A stretch of DNA of 23,705 nucleotides, from positions 1 through 23,705 of the forward strand of contig WFSU01000049.1 of NCBI GenBank assembly GCA_015485845.1, written 5' to 3'. The notes beneath the pieces were generated by a model that saw only the letters and a program-made list of their open reading frames with translations, was not told the DNA's origin and made no database searches. The DNA is from Nitratifractor sp. (GTDB lineage Bacteria > Campylobacterota > Campylobacteria > Campylobacterales > Sulfurovaceae). Of this stretch, positions 6,683 through 13,231 are shown piece after piece. Position 1 is the first letter of the stretch. Each line of letters starts with the position of its first letter. The translations under genes were made by a program, and so were the position numbers.

Positions 6683-7696
6683 ATGATTTTATCCATCGAA
6701 TCCAGCTGCGACGACAGCGCACTGGCCATCACCCGCATCACCGATTACAAGCTCCTCCACCACACCAAGATCTCGCAGGAAGCCGAACATTCTCACTACG
6801 GCGGGGTCGTCCCCGAACTGGCCAGCCGCCTCCATGCCACCGCACTCCCCCGCCTCCTCGAAGGCGCCAAACCGTGGCTGGATCAACTCAAAGCCGTTGC
6901 CATCACCACCCAGCCCGGTCTGGCCGTGACGCTCAACGAAGGGCTCATGATGGCCAAGACCATCGCAGTGATGAACCGCCTCCCCCTCATTCCGGTACAC
7001 CACCTCAAAGGGCATATCTACTCTCTGTTTATTGACAAGCCCACCCGCCTGCCATTGCTGGTTATCCTCATCTCCGGAGGGCACACGATGGTGTTGCGGG
7101 TTCGTGGGATCGAGGATATGGAGATTTTGGCGACCAGCATGGATGACAGTGTGGGGGAAAGTTTTGACAAAACCGCCAAGATGATGGGGCTGGGCTACCC
7201 CGGAGGTCCGATCATCGAGAAACTGGCTCGCGGAGGGGATGAAGATCGTTTCGACCTGCCCATTCCGCTGCGCAACTCTCCACTGATTGCCTTTTCACTC
7301 TCCGGGCTCAAAAATGCCGTACGCCTGACGATCGAAAAACTCGGAGGCGCCGAAAAGATGACCCATCAAGACCAATGCGACCTCGCCGCTTCGTTTCAAA
7401 AAGCCATCCGAGGCCATCTCCTCCAAAAAACCCGTAAACTCTTCACTACCGAAACCATCCCCGACGTCGCTCTCGTCGGAGGCGCCAGCGCCAACCTCTA
7501 TCTCCGTGAAGCCATCGACAGCCTCTGCCGGGAGTTTGACAAAACCCTTCACGTCGCCCCCCTCGAGTACTGCGCCGACAACGCCGCCATGATCGGCCGT
7601 TACGGGATCGATGCCTACCATGCCGGACTGTTCGAAAATCCCCAAGATGTCACCATCACCCCCAACCGGAAGCTGCAACAGGGAGGGATGCTGTAG
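6683..7696 (+). CDS. tsaD: tRNA N6-adenosine threonylcarbamoyltransferase
   Basis: TsaD (Kae1/Qri7 family) transfers threonylcarbamoyl from TC-AMP to A37 of ANN-decoding tRNAs. The 337-residue product begins MILSIESSCDDSALAI, typical of bacterial TsaD. The metal-binding pair is H107 and H111 in PVHHLKGHIYS, and the ATPase-fold motifs LVILISGGHTMV (about 125-136) and VALVGGASANLYLRE follow. GGAG at 6671-6674 supports the ATG at 6683. Partners TsaB, TsaE and TsaC are not in this window. The TAG stop is again part of a GTAG-foot repeat, as for dxr. Confidence 0.96.
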   Translation: MILSIESSCDDSALAITRITDYKLLHHTKISQEAEHSHYGGVVPELASRLHATALPRLLEGAKPWLDQLKAVAITTQPGLAVTLNEGLMMAKTIAVMNRLPLIPVHHLKGHIYSLFIDKPTRLPLLVILISGGHTMVLRVRGIEDMEILATSMDDSVGESFDKTAKMMGLGYPGGPIIEKLARGGDEDRFDLPIPLRNSPLIAFSLSGLKNAVRLTIEKLGGAEKMTHQDQCDLAASFQKAIRGHLLQKTRKLFTTETIPDVALVGGASANLYLREAIDSLCREFDKTLHVAPLEYCADNAAMIGRYGIDAYHAGLFENPQDVTITPNRKLQQGGML

Positions 7697-7717
7697 GGGC
7701 AGGCCCACGTGTCCGCC
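7693..7717 (+). repeat. Degenerate GTAG-foot hairpin overlapping the tsaD stop codon
   Basis: GTAG (7693-7696) is followed by GGGCAGGC and, after a six-base loop, GTCCGCC, an imperfect stem. It is related to the copy at 13118-13143. The TAG of GTAG is the tsaD stop codon. Confidence 0.65.
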
Positions 7718-7770
7718 TTGAATTAGGAATTTTGGTATGCGTTGCTTGGCAATGCCTTTAGAAAAGGGGT

Positions 7771-7971
7771 TGGGACTTCAGTCCCACAAACATCGCTTGT
7801 CGATGTATCACGCGGGGTGCCGTAATAGCGCACCTTCCGACGGTTGCATTGCAGGAATAGCTGGAGCTGGACTTCAGCCCCACCAAATAGTGGACTAAAG
7901 TCCAATCCCCTATTCCTACTTGCTACATCCTACTTGCCACTTCCTACTTCTTTTGCGGGACTAAAGTCCCG
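7771..7971. repeat. Cluster of four ACT-NN-AGT palindromes
   Basis: TGGGACTTCAGTCCCA (7771-7786), TGGACTTCAGCCCCA (7868-7882, imperfect), TGGACTAAAGTCCA (7891-7904) and CGGGACTAAAGTCCCG (7956-7971). The outer stem bases differ but stay complementary in three of the four. Confidence 0.8.
7915..7951 (+). repeat. Heptamer/14-mer tandem array
   Basis: CCTACTTGCTACAT, CCTACTTGCCACTT and CCTACTTCT follow each other with a 14-base period made of two related heptamers (consensus CCTACTT). Confidence 0.75.
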
Positions 7972-7979
7972 ACCCCAAA

Positions 7980-8007
7980 CTTCTCACTTCTCACCTCTCA
8001 CTTCTCA
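7980..8007 (+). repeat. Heptanucleotide array upstream of gyrB
   Basis: Four units of CTTCTCA occur, the third being CCTCTCA. It lies about 40 bases before the proposed gyrB -10 box. Confidence 0.8.
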
Positions 8008-8045
8008 TTCCTCCCCCACTTAGCCCGCAAAAAGCCACTTTTCGC

Positions 8046-8051
8046 TAAAAT
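8046..8051 (+). promoter_or_regulatory. Possible -10 box of gyrB
   Basis: TAAAAT about 50 bases before the gyrB ATG, within the only A/T-rich stretch upstream; no -35 hexamer is evident. Confidence 0.35.
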
Positions 8052-8101
8052 ATCTACCAAAATACGGAAAGCACTTCTTTCCTGATATATGGAGCACATA
8101 C

Positions 8102-10417
8102 ATGGCTGAATACGGCGCTGGCAATATCAAAGTTCTCAAAGGTCTCGAAGCGGTACGCAAACGCCCGGGGATGTACATCGGTGACACCTCGGTCAAAGGA
8201 CTTCATCACCTCGTCTACGAAGTGGTGGACAACTCCATCGACGAAGCGATGGCCGGCTACTGCGACACCATCAAAGTCACCCTCACCAAAGAGGGCTCGG
8301 CAATCATCGAGGACAACGGTCGAGGCATCCCCGTCGCCGAGCACCCTACCGAAAAGATCTCGGCGGCAACCGTCGTCCTGACCGTCCTGCATGCCGGAGG
8401 AAAATTCGACAAGGACACCTACAAAGTCTCCGGAGGACTCCACGGCGTCGGGGTCTCTGTCGTCAATGCCCTTTCTTCCAGACTCAACCTCACCATCATG
8501 CGCGACAAGGCAATCCACGAGCAATCGTTTGAGCAGGGCATTCCCACAGCACCGTTGGAAATTACCGGAAAAAGCCGCAAAAAAGGGACACGGATCGAGT
8601 TCTGGCCCGATCCGGAAATCTTCAAAGAGGGCGTTATCTTCCAAAAAGAGATCCTCATCAAGCGCTTCAAAGAACTGGCATACCTCAACCCCCGGATCAA
8701 AATCGAGTTCCGTGATGAGCGTGACGATACCAAGGAAACCTTTCATTTCGAAGGGGGGCTCAAGCAATTTGTCGAGGACCTGAACACCCGGGAGCCGCTC
8801 AGCGAAGCTCAGTTCTTCCAAGGGGCTGCCGATGATATCGAGATGGACATCGCCATCATGTACTGCGACGCCGACAGCGACAAAGTCGTCACCTTCGTCA
8901 ACAACATCAAAACCCCCGACGGCGGGACACATGAAGCGGGCTTCCGCGCCGGTCTGACCCGTTCGCTCTCAAGTTACATCGCCAAAAATGCCAATGCCAA
9001 GGAGAAAAACACCAAAATCACCGGTGACGATGCCCGCGAAGGGCTGGTGGCCGTCGTCTCCGTCCGTGTCCCCGAGCCGCAGTTTGAAGGACAAACCAAA
9101 GGGAAGCTTGGCTCCTCCTATGTCCGGCCGTTGGTGCAGAAGTTCTTCACACAAAACTTCAACAAATACCTCGAAGAGAACCCCATTGAGGCCAAAGCGA
9201 TCATGGCACACGTCATTCTCGCGGCCAAAGGGCGAGATGCCGCCAAACGCGCCAAAGATCTCGTCAAACGTAAAGACTCCATGGGGGTCGGTACGCTGCC
9301 GGGCAAGTTGGCCGACTGCCAGAGCAAAGACCCCTCCATCAGCGAACTCTATCTCGTCGAGGGCGACTCAGCCGGCGGCTCGGCCAAGCAAGGGCGCGAC
9401 CGAGTCTTCCAAGCCATCCTCCCATTGAAGGGTAAAATCCTCAACGTCGAAAAAGCCCGTCTTGAAAAGATCCTCAAATCCGACGAAATCAAAAACATGA
9501 TCACCGCTCTGGGCTGCGGGATCGGTGATGAGTTCGACGAGGACAAACTCCGCTACCACAAAATCATCATCATGACCGACGCCGACGTCGATGGTAGTCA
9601 CATCCAAACTCTGCTGATGACGTTCTTCTTCCGCTTCCTCCGTCCGGTGATCGAAAAGGGCTACCTCTACCTCGCCCAGCCCCCTCTGTACCGCTACAAA
9701 AAAGGCAAAAATGAAACGTACCTCAAGGACGACAAAGCCCTCAACGACTTCCTCATCGAAAACGGCATCACCGCCATCGAGAGTGAGACCATGGGGCAAG
9801 CCGATCTGGTCGATCTGTTCAAGCTGGTCGCCTACTACCGGATGACCCTCAAAGAGATCGAGAAGCGTTTCGCTCTCCCTGAAGTGCTCCGCTACATGAT
9901 CGAAAACCCCGATGTCATCGGTACCAGCAATAAAAAACTTGCCACTACCATCAAGAAATACATCAAAGGGTTAGGATACAATATCCTCAGTGAAACCGTC
10001 ACCGACGAAAAAATCCACCTCTTCGTCCAGACAAACGACGGACTCGAGGAGTTGATCGTCGATGAAGTGCTGTTCACCAACCCCCATTACAACGAAGCAA
10101 TCCATATCTACCACAAGATCAAAGAGCACATCACCGATGAGTTTGCCGACAAAGACTTGCTCGCCCTCTTCAACGAAGTCGAGGCGAGCGCCAAAAAAGG
10201 TGCCTACATCCAGCGCTACAAAGGTCTGGGTGAAATGAACCCCGAGCAGCTCTGGGAGACCACCATGACCCCTGAGAACCGCCGACTGCTCCAGGTCACC
10301 ATCCACGACTTTGACGAAGCGAGTGATACCTTTACCCTCTTCATGGGGGATGAAGTCGAACCCCGCCGAAACTACATCGAAACCCACGCCAAAGACGTCA
10401 AGCACCTGGATGTCTGA
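8102..10417 (+). CDS. gyrB: DNA gyrase subunit B
   Basis: The 771-residue ATPase subunit of gyrase introduces negative supercoils together with GyrA. The GHKL ATPase domain shows EVVDNSIDEAMAG (about 40-52) and DNGRGIPV (about 72-79). The Toprim domain shows VEGDSAGGSAKQGRDR (about 417-432) and the metal-binding DADVDGSHI (about 492-500). The C-terminal QRYKGLGEMNPEQLWETTM (about 703-721) is the GyrB tail signature. Length is normal for Campylobacterota. GGAG at 8091-8094 supports the ATG at 8102. Its TGA overlaps the next ATG by one base, so the downstream gene is probably translationally coupled. Confidence 0.97.
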   Translation: MAEYGAGNIKVLKGLEAVRKRPGMYIGDTSVKGLHHLVYEVVDNSIDEAMAGYCDTIKVTLTKEGSAIIEDNGRGIPVAEHPTEKISAATVVLTVLHAGGKFDKDTYKVSGGLHGVGVSVVNALSSRLNLTIMRDKAIHEQSFEQGIPTAPLEITGKSRKKGTRIEFWPDPEIFKEGVIFQKEILIKRFKELAYLNPRIKIEFRDERDDTKETFHFEGGLKQFVEDLNTREPLSEAQFFQGAADDIEMDIAIMYCDADSDKVVTFVNNIKTPDGGTHEAGFRAGLTRSLSSYIAKNANAKEKNTKITGDDAREGLVAVVSVRVPEPQFEGQTKGKLGSSYVRPLVQKFFTQNFNKYLEENPIEAKAIMAHVILAAKGRDAAKRAKDLVKRKDSMGVGTLPGKLADCQSKDPSISELYLVEGDSAGGSAKQGRDRVFQAILPLKGKILNVEKARLEKILKSDEIKNMITALGCGIGDEFDEDKLRYHKIIIMTDADVDGSHIQTLLMTFFFRFLRPVIEKGYLYLAQPPLYRYKKGKNETYLKDDKALNDFLIENGITAIESETMGQADLVDLFKLVAYYRMTLKEIEKRFALPEVLRYMIENPDVIGTSNKKLATTIKKYIKGLGYNILSETVTDEKIHLFVQTNDGLEELIVDEVLFTNPHYNEAIHIYHKIKEHITDEFADKDLLALFNEVEASAKKGAYIQRYKGLGEMNPEQLWETTMTPENRRLLQVTIHDFDEASDTFTLFMGDEVEPRRNYIETHAKDVKHLDV

Positions 10418-11850
10418 TGCTGATCTCTGAGCAGGAAGAGCGGGGGCGCAAATTCAAGCTTGCGTTGCGGGCGGGACTCCCGGTGCTGCTGCTGATCGGT
10501 CTGGTCGCCTACGGAACTTTCTGGAAAGGCAATACCTTTACCTTCAGTCTGTCCACTGTCATCATGATCGCTGCGCTGGTCTTTGTCACCACCTACTTCA
10601 TCTTTTTCCTCCTCGAGGAGGACAGCCAAAAAAGCCTCATCGACCCCACAACCAACGGGTACAATTACACCGCCTTTCTCCACCACTACAAAACGCATAA
10701 ACCTCAGGCATTGAGCCTGCTGATCCTCGACAACCTGACCACGATCAACGAAAACTACGGTACCCGGGAAGTCGATACCATGCTGCGCTCTCTGATTTAC
10801 CAGCTTGACGCCACACTCGCCGCTCACGATATTGCCCGTGCGATCATCGGTCGCAAGCACGGTGCCAAATTTCTCATTGGAGCTGATACGGACAAGGAAT
10901 CCCTCCAACGCGCCATTCAATCTTTCGTCACAGATCACCCCTCCATCGAAGAGATTGAGATCGATCTGCGCTTCGATACGGTGGACAACTTCGACGAAAA
11001 CCTCGAGAAGACACTCGACCACATTCATGACAGAATCCTCGCCACTTCTGACCGTCAGCGCAGGAAATCCGATGCCCATCCTTCCTCTGTAGAGGTAACA
11101 ACCGAACAAAGCAACCTGGAAGAGGAGATAGTACAAGCAATCCATCAGGGTCGTCTCCTCTTCACCTTCCGCCCCCTTTTTCAGGTCAAGAATGGCACTA
11201 TCGATACCTACGAAATTGCCGCCAAGCTCCAGCTCCCCAACGGGCAGGAACTTCTGCCGCGCGTCTACCTGCCGATCGTCAACCGTCTCGGTTTCGGGCG
11301 GGAGTACGACACCGCCATCCTCAAGCATGTTCTCGCGATTCTCCCGCTCATTGATGAGCGCATTGCCTTCAGCTTCAACCTCTCCCCATTTTCCCTGAGA
11401 AACAAGGAGTTTCAGGCTCGAACCTTCGACCTGCTGGCACAGAGCGGTATTGCCCCTTCCCGCCTGATTATAGAGCTGTATGAGCGCAAGACCCACCACA
11501 ACCTCGAAGGATACCTCAAAACGCTGGAATCCTTCCGGGCGCGTGGCCTGCGTATCTGCATTGACAATTTCGGTTCCTCCAATGCTTCGATGGAGTATAT
11601 GCGCCATTTCAAATTTGATATGGTACAGTTTGACCGGGATTACGTCAGCCACCTAGATGACCGAAGCAGCCATGCTATACTCCAATCGATGGTTGATATG
11701 TCCCGAAGCCTCCGTATTCTCACCGTTGCCAAATGGGTTGACAAAGAGGATCAGAAGAAAAAACTCATCGAAATGGGGATCGACTACCTGCAAGGATTCG
11801 GCATCGCCAAGCCCCTCTCCGAAGAGCAATTGATCAATACCTATAATTAA
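10417..11850 (+). CDS. Membrane protein with degenerate GGDEF and EAL domains
   Basis: The 477-residue protein has two membrane helices (about 18-36 and 43-66), a degenerate GGDEF domain (about 75-210) in which the signature is replaced by HGAKF (148-152), and an EAL-like domain (about 235-477). EAL positions retained are E266 (YEIAA), N321 (NLSP), E353, D383, D406 and Q459. Altered ones are DDFG to DNFG (N384), the K of LKID (now Q404) and AEGVE to AKWVD (K439). Loss of these metal- and water-positioning residues predicts no c-di-GMP hydrolysis and no synthesis, so it may bind c-di-GMP or a partner at the membrane. It overlaps the gyrB stop by one base and precedes queF by 9 bases. Confidence 0.85.
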   Translation: MLISEQEERGRKFKLALRAGLPVLLLIGLVAYGTFWKGNTFTFSLSTVIMIAALVFVTTYFIFFLLEEDSQKSLIDPTTNGYNYTAFLHHYKTHKPQALSLLILDNLTTINENYGTREVDTMLRSLIYQLDATLAAHDIARAIIGRKHGAKFLIGADTDKESLQRAIQSFVTDHPSIEEIEIDLRFDTVDNFDENLEKTLDHIHDRILATSDRQRRKSDAHPSSVEVTTEQSNLEEEIVQAIHQGRLLFTFRPLFQVKNGTIDTYEIAAKLQLPNGQELLPRVYLPIVNRLGFGREYDTAILKHVLAILPLIDERIAFSFNLSPFSLRNKEFQARTFDLLAQSGIAPSRLIIELYERKTHHNLEGYLKTLESFRARGLRICIDNFGSSNASMEYMRHFKFDMVQFDRDYVSHLDDRSSHAILQSMVDMSRSLRILTVAKWVDKEDQKKKLIEMGIDYLQGFGIAKPLSEEQLINTYN

Positions 11851-11859
11851 AGGAACAGC

Positions 11860-12237
11860 ATGAAATACGGCGAAAAAGAGATCCGGAATTTTGACATCCA
11901 CTCCGAAGAGCACTATTGGCCCAATACGCACGAAAAGAACTACGCCATCGACATCGAACTTCCCGAATTTATGTGCCGCTGCCCACGATCAGGCTATCCC
12001 GATTTTGCCACCCTCAAGCTCAGCTACTGCCCAAACAAGTACGTGATCGAACTCAAAGCGATCAAGCTCTATATTAACACATTCATCGACCGCTACATCT
12101 CCCACGAGAATAGTGCCAACGAGATCTTTGATGCACTCCAAAAGGGGCTCCAACCCAAATGGATACGCCTCGAAGCCGATTTCAATCCTCGTGGTAATGT
12201 CCATACGATCATCACCATCGACAGCCGTGATCAGTAA
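11860..12237 (+). CDS. queF: NADPH-dependent 7-cyano-7-deazaguanine reductase
   Basis: This is a type I (short, 125-residue) QueF, which reduces preQ0 to preQ1 in queuosine synthesis. The nucleophile is C41 in CRCPRSGYPDF, with D48 seven residues later, and H82-E83 (HENS) completes the active site, the same spacing as in the Bacillus enzyme. The family signature ELKAIKLY is at 64-71. AAAGGA precedes the ATG closely. It is the third gene of the gyrB cluster. The rest of the queuosine pathway (queC, queD, queE, tgt) is not in the window. Confidence 0.95.
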   Translation: MKYGEKEIRNFDIHSEEHYWPNTHEKNYAIDIELPEFMCRCPRSGYPDFATLKLSYCPNKYVIELKAIKLYINTFIDRYISHENSANEIFDALQKGLQPKWIRLEADFNPRGNVHTIITIDSRDQ

Positions 12238-12274
12238 TTCTATGACAATCTGACATATTTTTCTCCTCGTCCCT

Positions 12275-12311
12275 CTCCTTTGGGTATCATACCGATATCG
12301 ATCCAAAGGAG
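12275..12311 (+). promoter_or_regulatory. Dyad covering the ribosome binding site of the CI-type gene
   Basis: CTCCTTTGG (12275-12283) and CCAAAGGAG (12303-12311) are perfectly complementary over 9 bases and extend by one G-U and one T-A pair; the loop is about 17-19 bases. The right arm contains the AAAGGAG Shine-Dalgarno of the gene at 12317. The loop holds two further dyads, GGTATCATACC-like (12283-12293, overlapping the left arm by one base) and CGATATCG (12293-12300). If transcribed it would hide the ribosome binding site; if not, it is a composite operator. Confidence 0.65.
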
Positions 12312-12316
12312 TAACC

Positions 12317-12577
12317 ATGGATATCCATTTCCACAATATCATGCAGCGTCTCGAAGCCGTTCTACGCGAGAAAAAGAACAAAGAAAAAATCCTCAACAAA
12401 GAGCTCGCCTCCGAGCTCGGCCTCACCCCCGACTACTACGCTGTCATCAAAAAGCGGGGCAAGGTACCGTACCTCTCCCTCGCACTCTTCGCCCAAAAAG
12501 AGCACATCAACCTCAACTGGCTCCTTCTCGGCTCCCCACCCAAGCGCATATGCAAAGGTTCTCCCAAGATACCTTGA
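12317..12577 (+). CDS. Small CI-repressor-type helix-turn-helix protein
   Basis: The 86-residue protein reads LNKELASELGLTPDYYAVIK at about 27-46, followed by KRGKVPYLSLALFAQKEHIN and LNWLLLG. This is the N-terminal helix-turn-helix of the phage CI repressor family (Bac_CI_repr), ending in the conserved N-W-L-L-x-G that closes the domain. No peptidase or oligomerisation domain follows, so it is a stand-alone DNA-binding domain. AAAGGAG precedes the ATG at good spacing. Autoregulation through the dyads in its own leader is likely but inferred. Its stop codon overlaps the -35 box of the next gene. It is common in Campylobacterota genomes outside prophages, and no other phage gene is nearby. Confidence 0.75.
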   Translation: MDIHFHNIMQRLEAVLREKKNKEKILNKELASELGLTPDYYAVIKKRGKVPYLSLALFAQKEHINLNWLLLGSPPKRICKGSPKIP

Positions 12578-12602
12578 CCTACGCACCTCGGTGTGCTATA
12601 AT
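12574..12602 (+). promoter_or_regulatory. Sigma70 promoter of the DUF2853 gene
   Basis: TTGACC (12574-12579) and TATAAT (12597-12602) are 17 bases apart. The -35 box overlaps the stop codon of the CI-type gene. CACC-TC-GGTG between the boxes is a small dyad that could bind a repressor. The start codon is 32 bases downstream. Confidence 0.8.
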
Positions 12603-12633
12603 AACCTATTCCAATTATGATCAAGGAGACACA

Positions 12634-12972
12634 ATGGGCGCACGCGACGACAAAATCGCCAAGTACATCGACGAAAACAAAAAGCTCGGTCTCGGACTCT
12701 CCGATGACCTCATCACCAAAGTAACCGTAGGACTCGGCCCCTCCATCCACAAGAAGGATTCTGAAACCGTTTCATGCTCTCAAAGCTCCGAGCTCGAAAC
12801 CGTCAAAAAGAATTTTGCACAGAAAAAGCTCGGAGTAACCGACGGAGCAGCTATCGATGCGGCTATCAAAAAAGTCTGTGAGGCAATGGGCAGCTCTAAC
12901 AGAAACAAATACCGTGCCCTTTTCTATGCACTGCTTGCCAAAGAACTTGGCAAAGAATCAGTGTACGCGTAA
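12634..12972 (+). CDS. DUF2853 family protein
   Basis: The 112-residue protein matches my recollection of DUF2853 throughout: DDKIAKYIDENKK at the start, DLITKVTVGLGPSIHKKDSETVS in the middle, FAQKKLGVTDGAAIDAAIKKV, and a C-terminal SSNRNKYRALFYALLAKELG ending in KESVY. It is small, helical and without signal peptide, so probably cytoplasmic; no biochemical function is established as far as I know. AAGGAG precedes the ATG, and the gene has its own near-consensus promoter. A longer frame open from 12280 reads out of frame through the CI-type gene and is not real. Confidence 0.88.
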   Translation: MGARDDKIAKYIDENKKLGLGLSDDLITKVTVGLGPSIHKKDSETVSCSQSSELETVKKNFAQKKLGVTDGAAIDAAIKKVCEAMGSSNRNKYRALFYALLAKELGKESVYA

Positions 12973-12982
12973 TAAACTTCAA

Positions 12983-13008
12983 GTCGGGGTAAGGGTACCC
13001 CGACCTAC
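12983..13008 (-). repeat. GTAG-foot hairpin downstream of the DUF2853 gene
   Basis: A 9-bp stem GTCGGGGTA / TACCCCGAC with loop AGGG (plus strand) ends in CTAC (13005-13008). Compared with 6567-6592 the stem differs only by a compensated pair. No T-run follows, so it is not a classical terminator. Confidence 0.8.
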
Positions 13009-13117
13009 ACTCCCTATTATCCATCATATTCCAACCATTCTTCCCTACAACGACTAACAAATTTTTCTGATGCATGTTACATGGAGCTCCTCCCCTTAAT
13101 GATGACATTCGCCACCC

Positions 13118-13143
13118 GGGCAGACACATGGGTCTGCCCCTAC
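13118..13143 (-). repeat. GTAG-foot hairpin
   Basis: An 8-bp stem GGGCAGAC / GTCTGCCC with loop ACATGG (plus strand) ends in CTAC (13140-13143). It is the better-preserved relative of the copy at the tsaD stop codon. Confidence 0.8.
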
Positions 13144-13231
13144 GAATCAACAATTTTGTCGTAGATTTTATATGAAGAGCGAGGGAAATCCCATTGAAGT
13201 AGTGGGTAGATTTTTATAAGTTGTACTTGGT

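Larger units (their letters stand above)
7697..8101. other. Repeat-filled spacer between tsaD and gyrB
   Basis: This 405-base spacer holds no convincing gene. It contains the REP-like hairpin at its left end, four ACT-NN-AGT palindromes, two heptamer-type arrays, an ACATCG / CGATGT hairpin (7790-7806), and the gyrB leader at its right end. Short frames on the minus strand read through the palindromes (DVCGTEVPTPF) and match the frame across the sister copy near 3900; this follows from the repeat rather than from a gene. Confidence 0.75.

Noticed and set aside
7723..7905. 60-codon minus-strand frame in the tsaD-gyrB spacer
   Set aside because: It reads through several palindromes and shares its peptide with the repeat copy near 3900, so it is repeat-derived rather than a gene.
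6635..8007. Tandem arrays as a possible CRISPR
   Set aside because: Units are 7 bases with no spacers, and no cas genes are present.
10372..11652. A 426-codon minus-strand frame opposite the GGDEF-EAL gene
   Set aside because: The sense strand encodes recognisable membrane, GGDEF and EAL parts; the antisense translation has no recognisable domain.
12317..12577. CI-type gene as a sign of prophage
   Set aside because: It has only the DNA-binding domain and there are no integrase, structural or lysis genes nearby; such single-domain proteins are common outside phages.
12280..12633. Long open frame joined to the DUF2853 gene
   Set aside because: Its first part overlaps the CI-type gene in another frame and has Arg/Gln/Pro-rich nonsense composition; AAGGAG and a consensus promoter place the start at 12634.
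12983..13008. GTAG-foot hairpin as an intrinsic terminator of the DUF2853 gene
   Set aside because: The stem is strong but no T-run follows on the plus strand, and the same element occurs where no terminator is needed.
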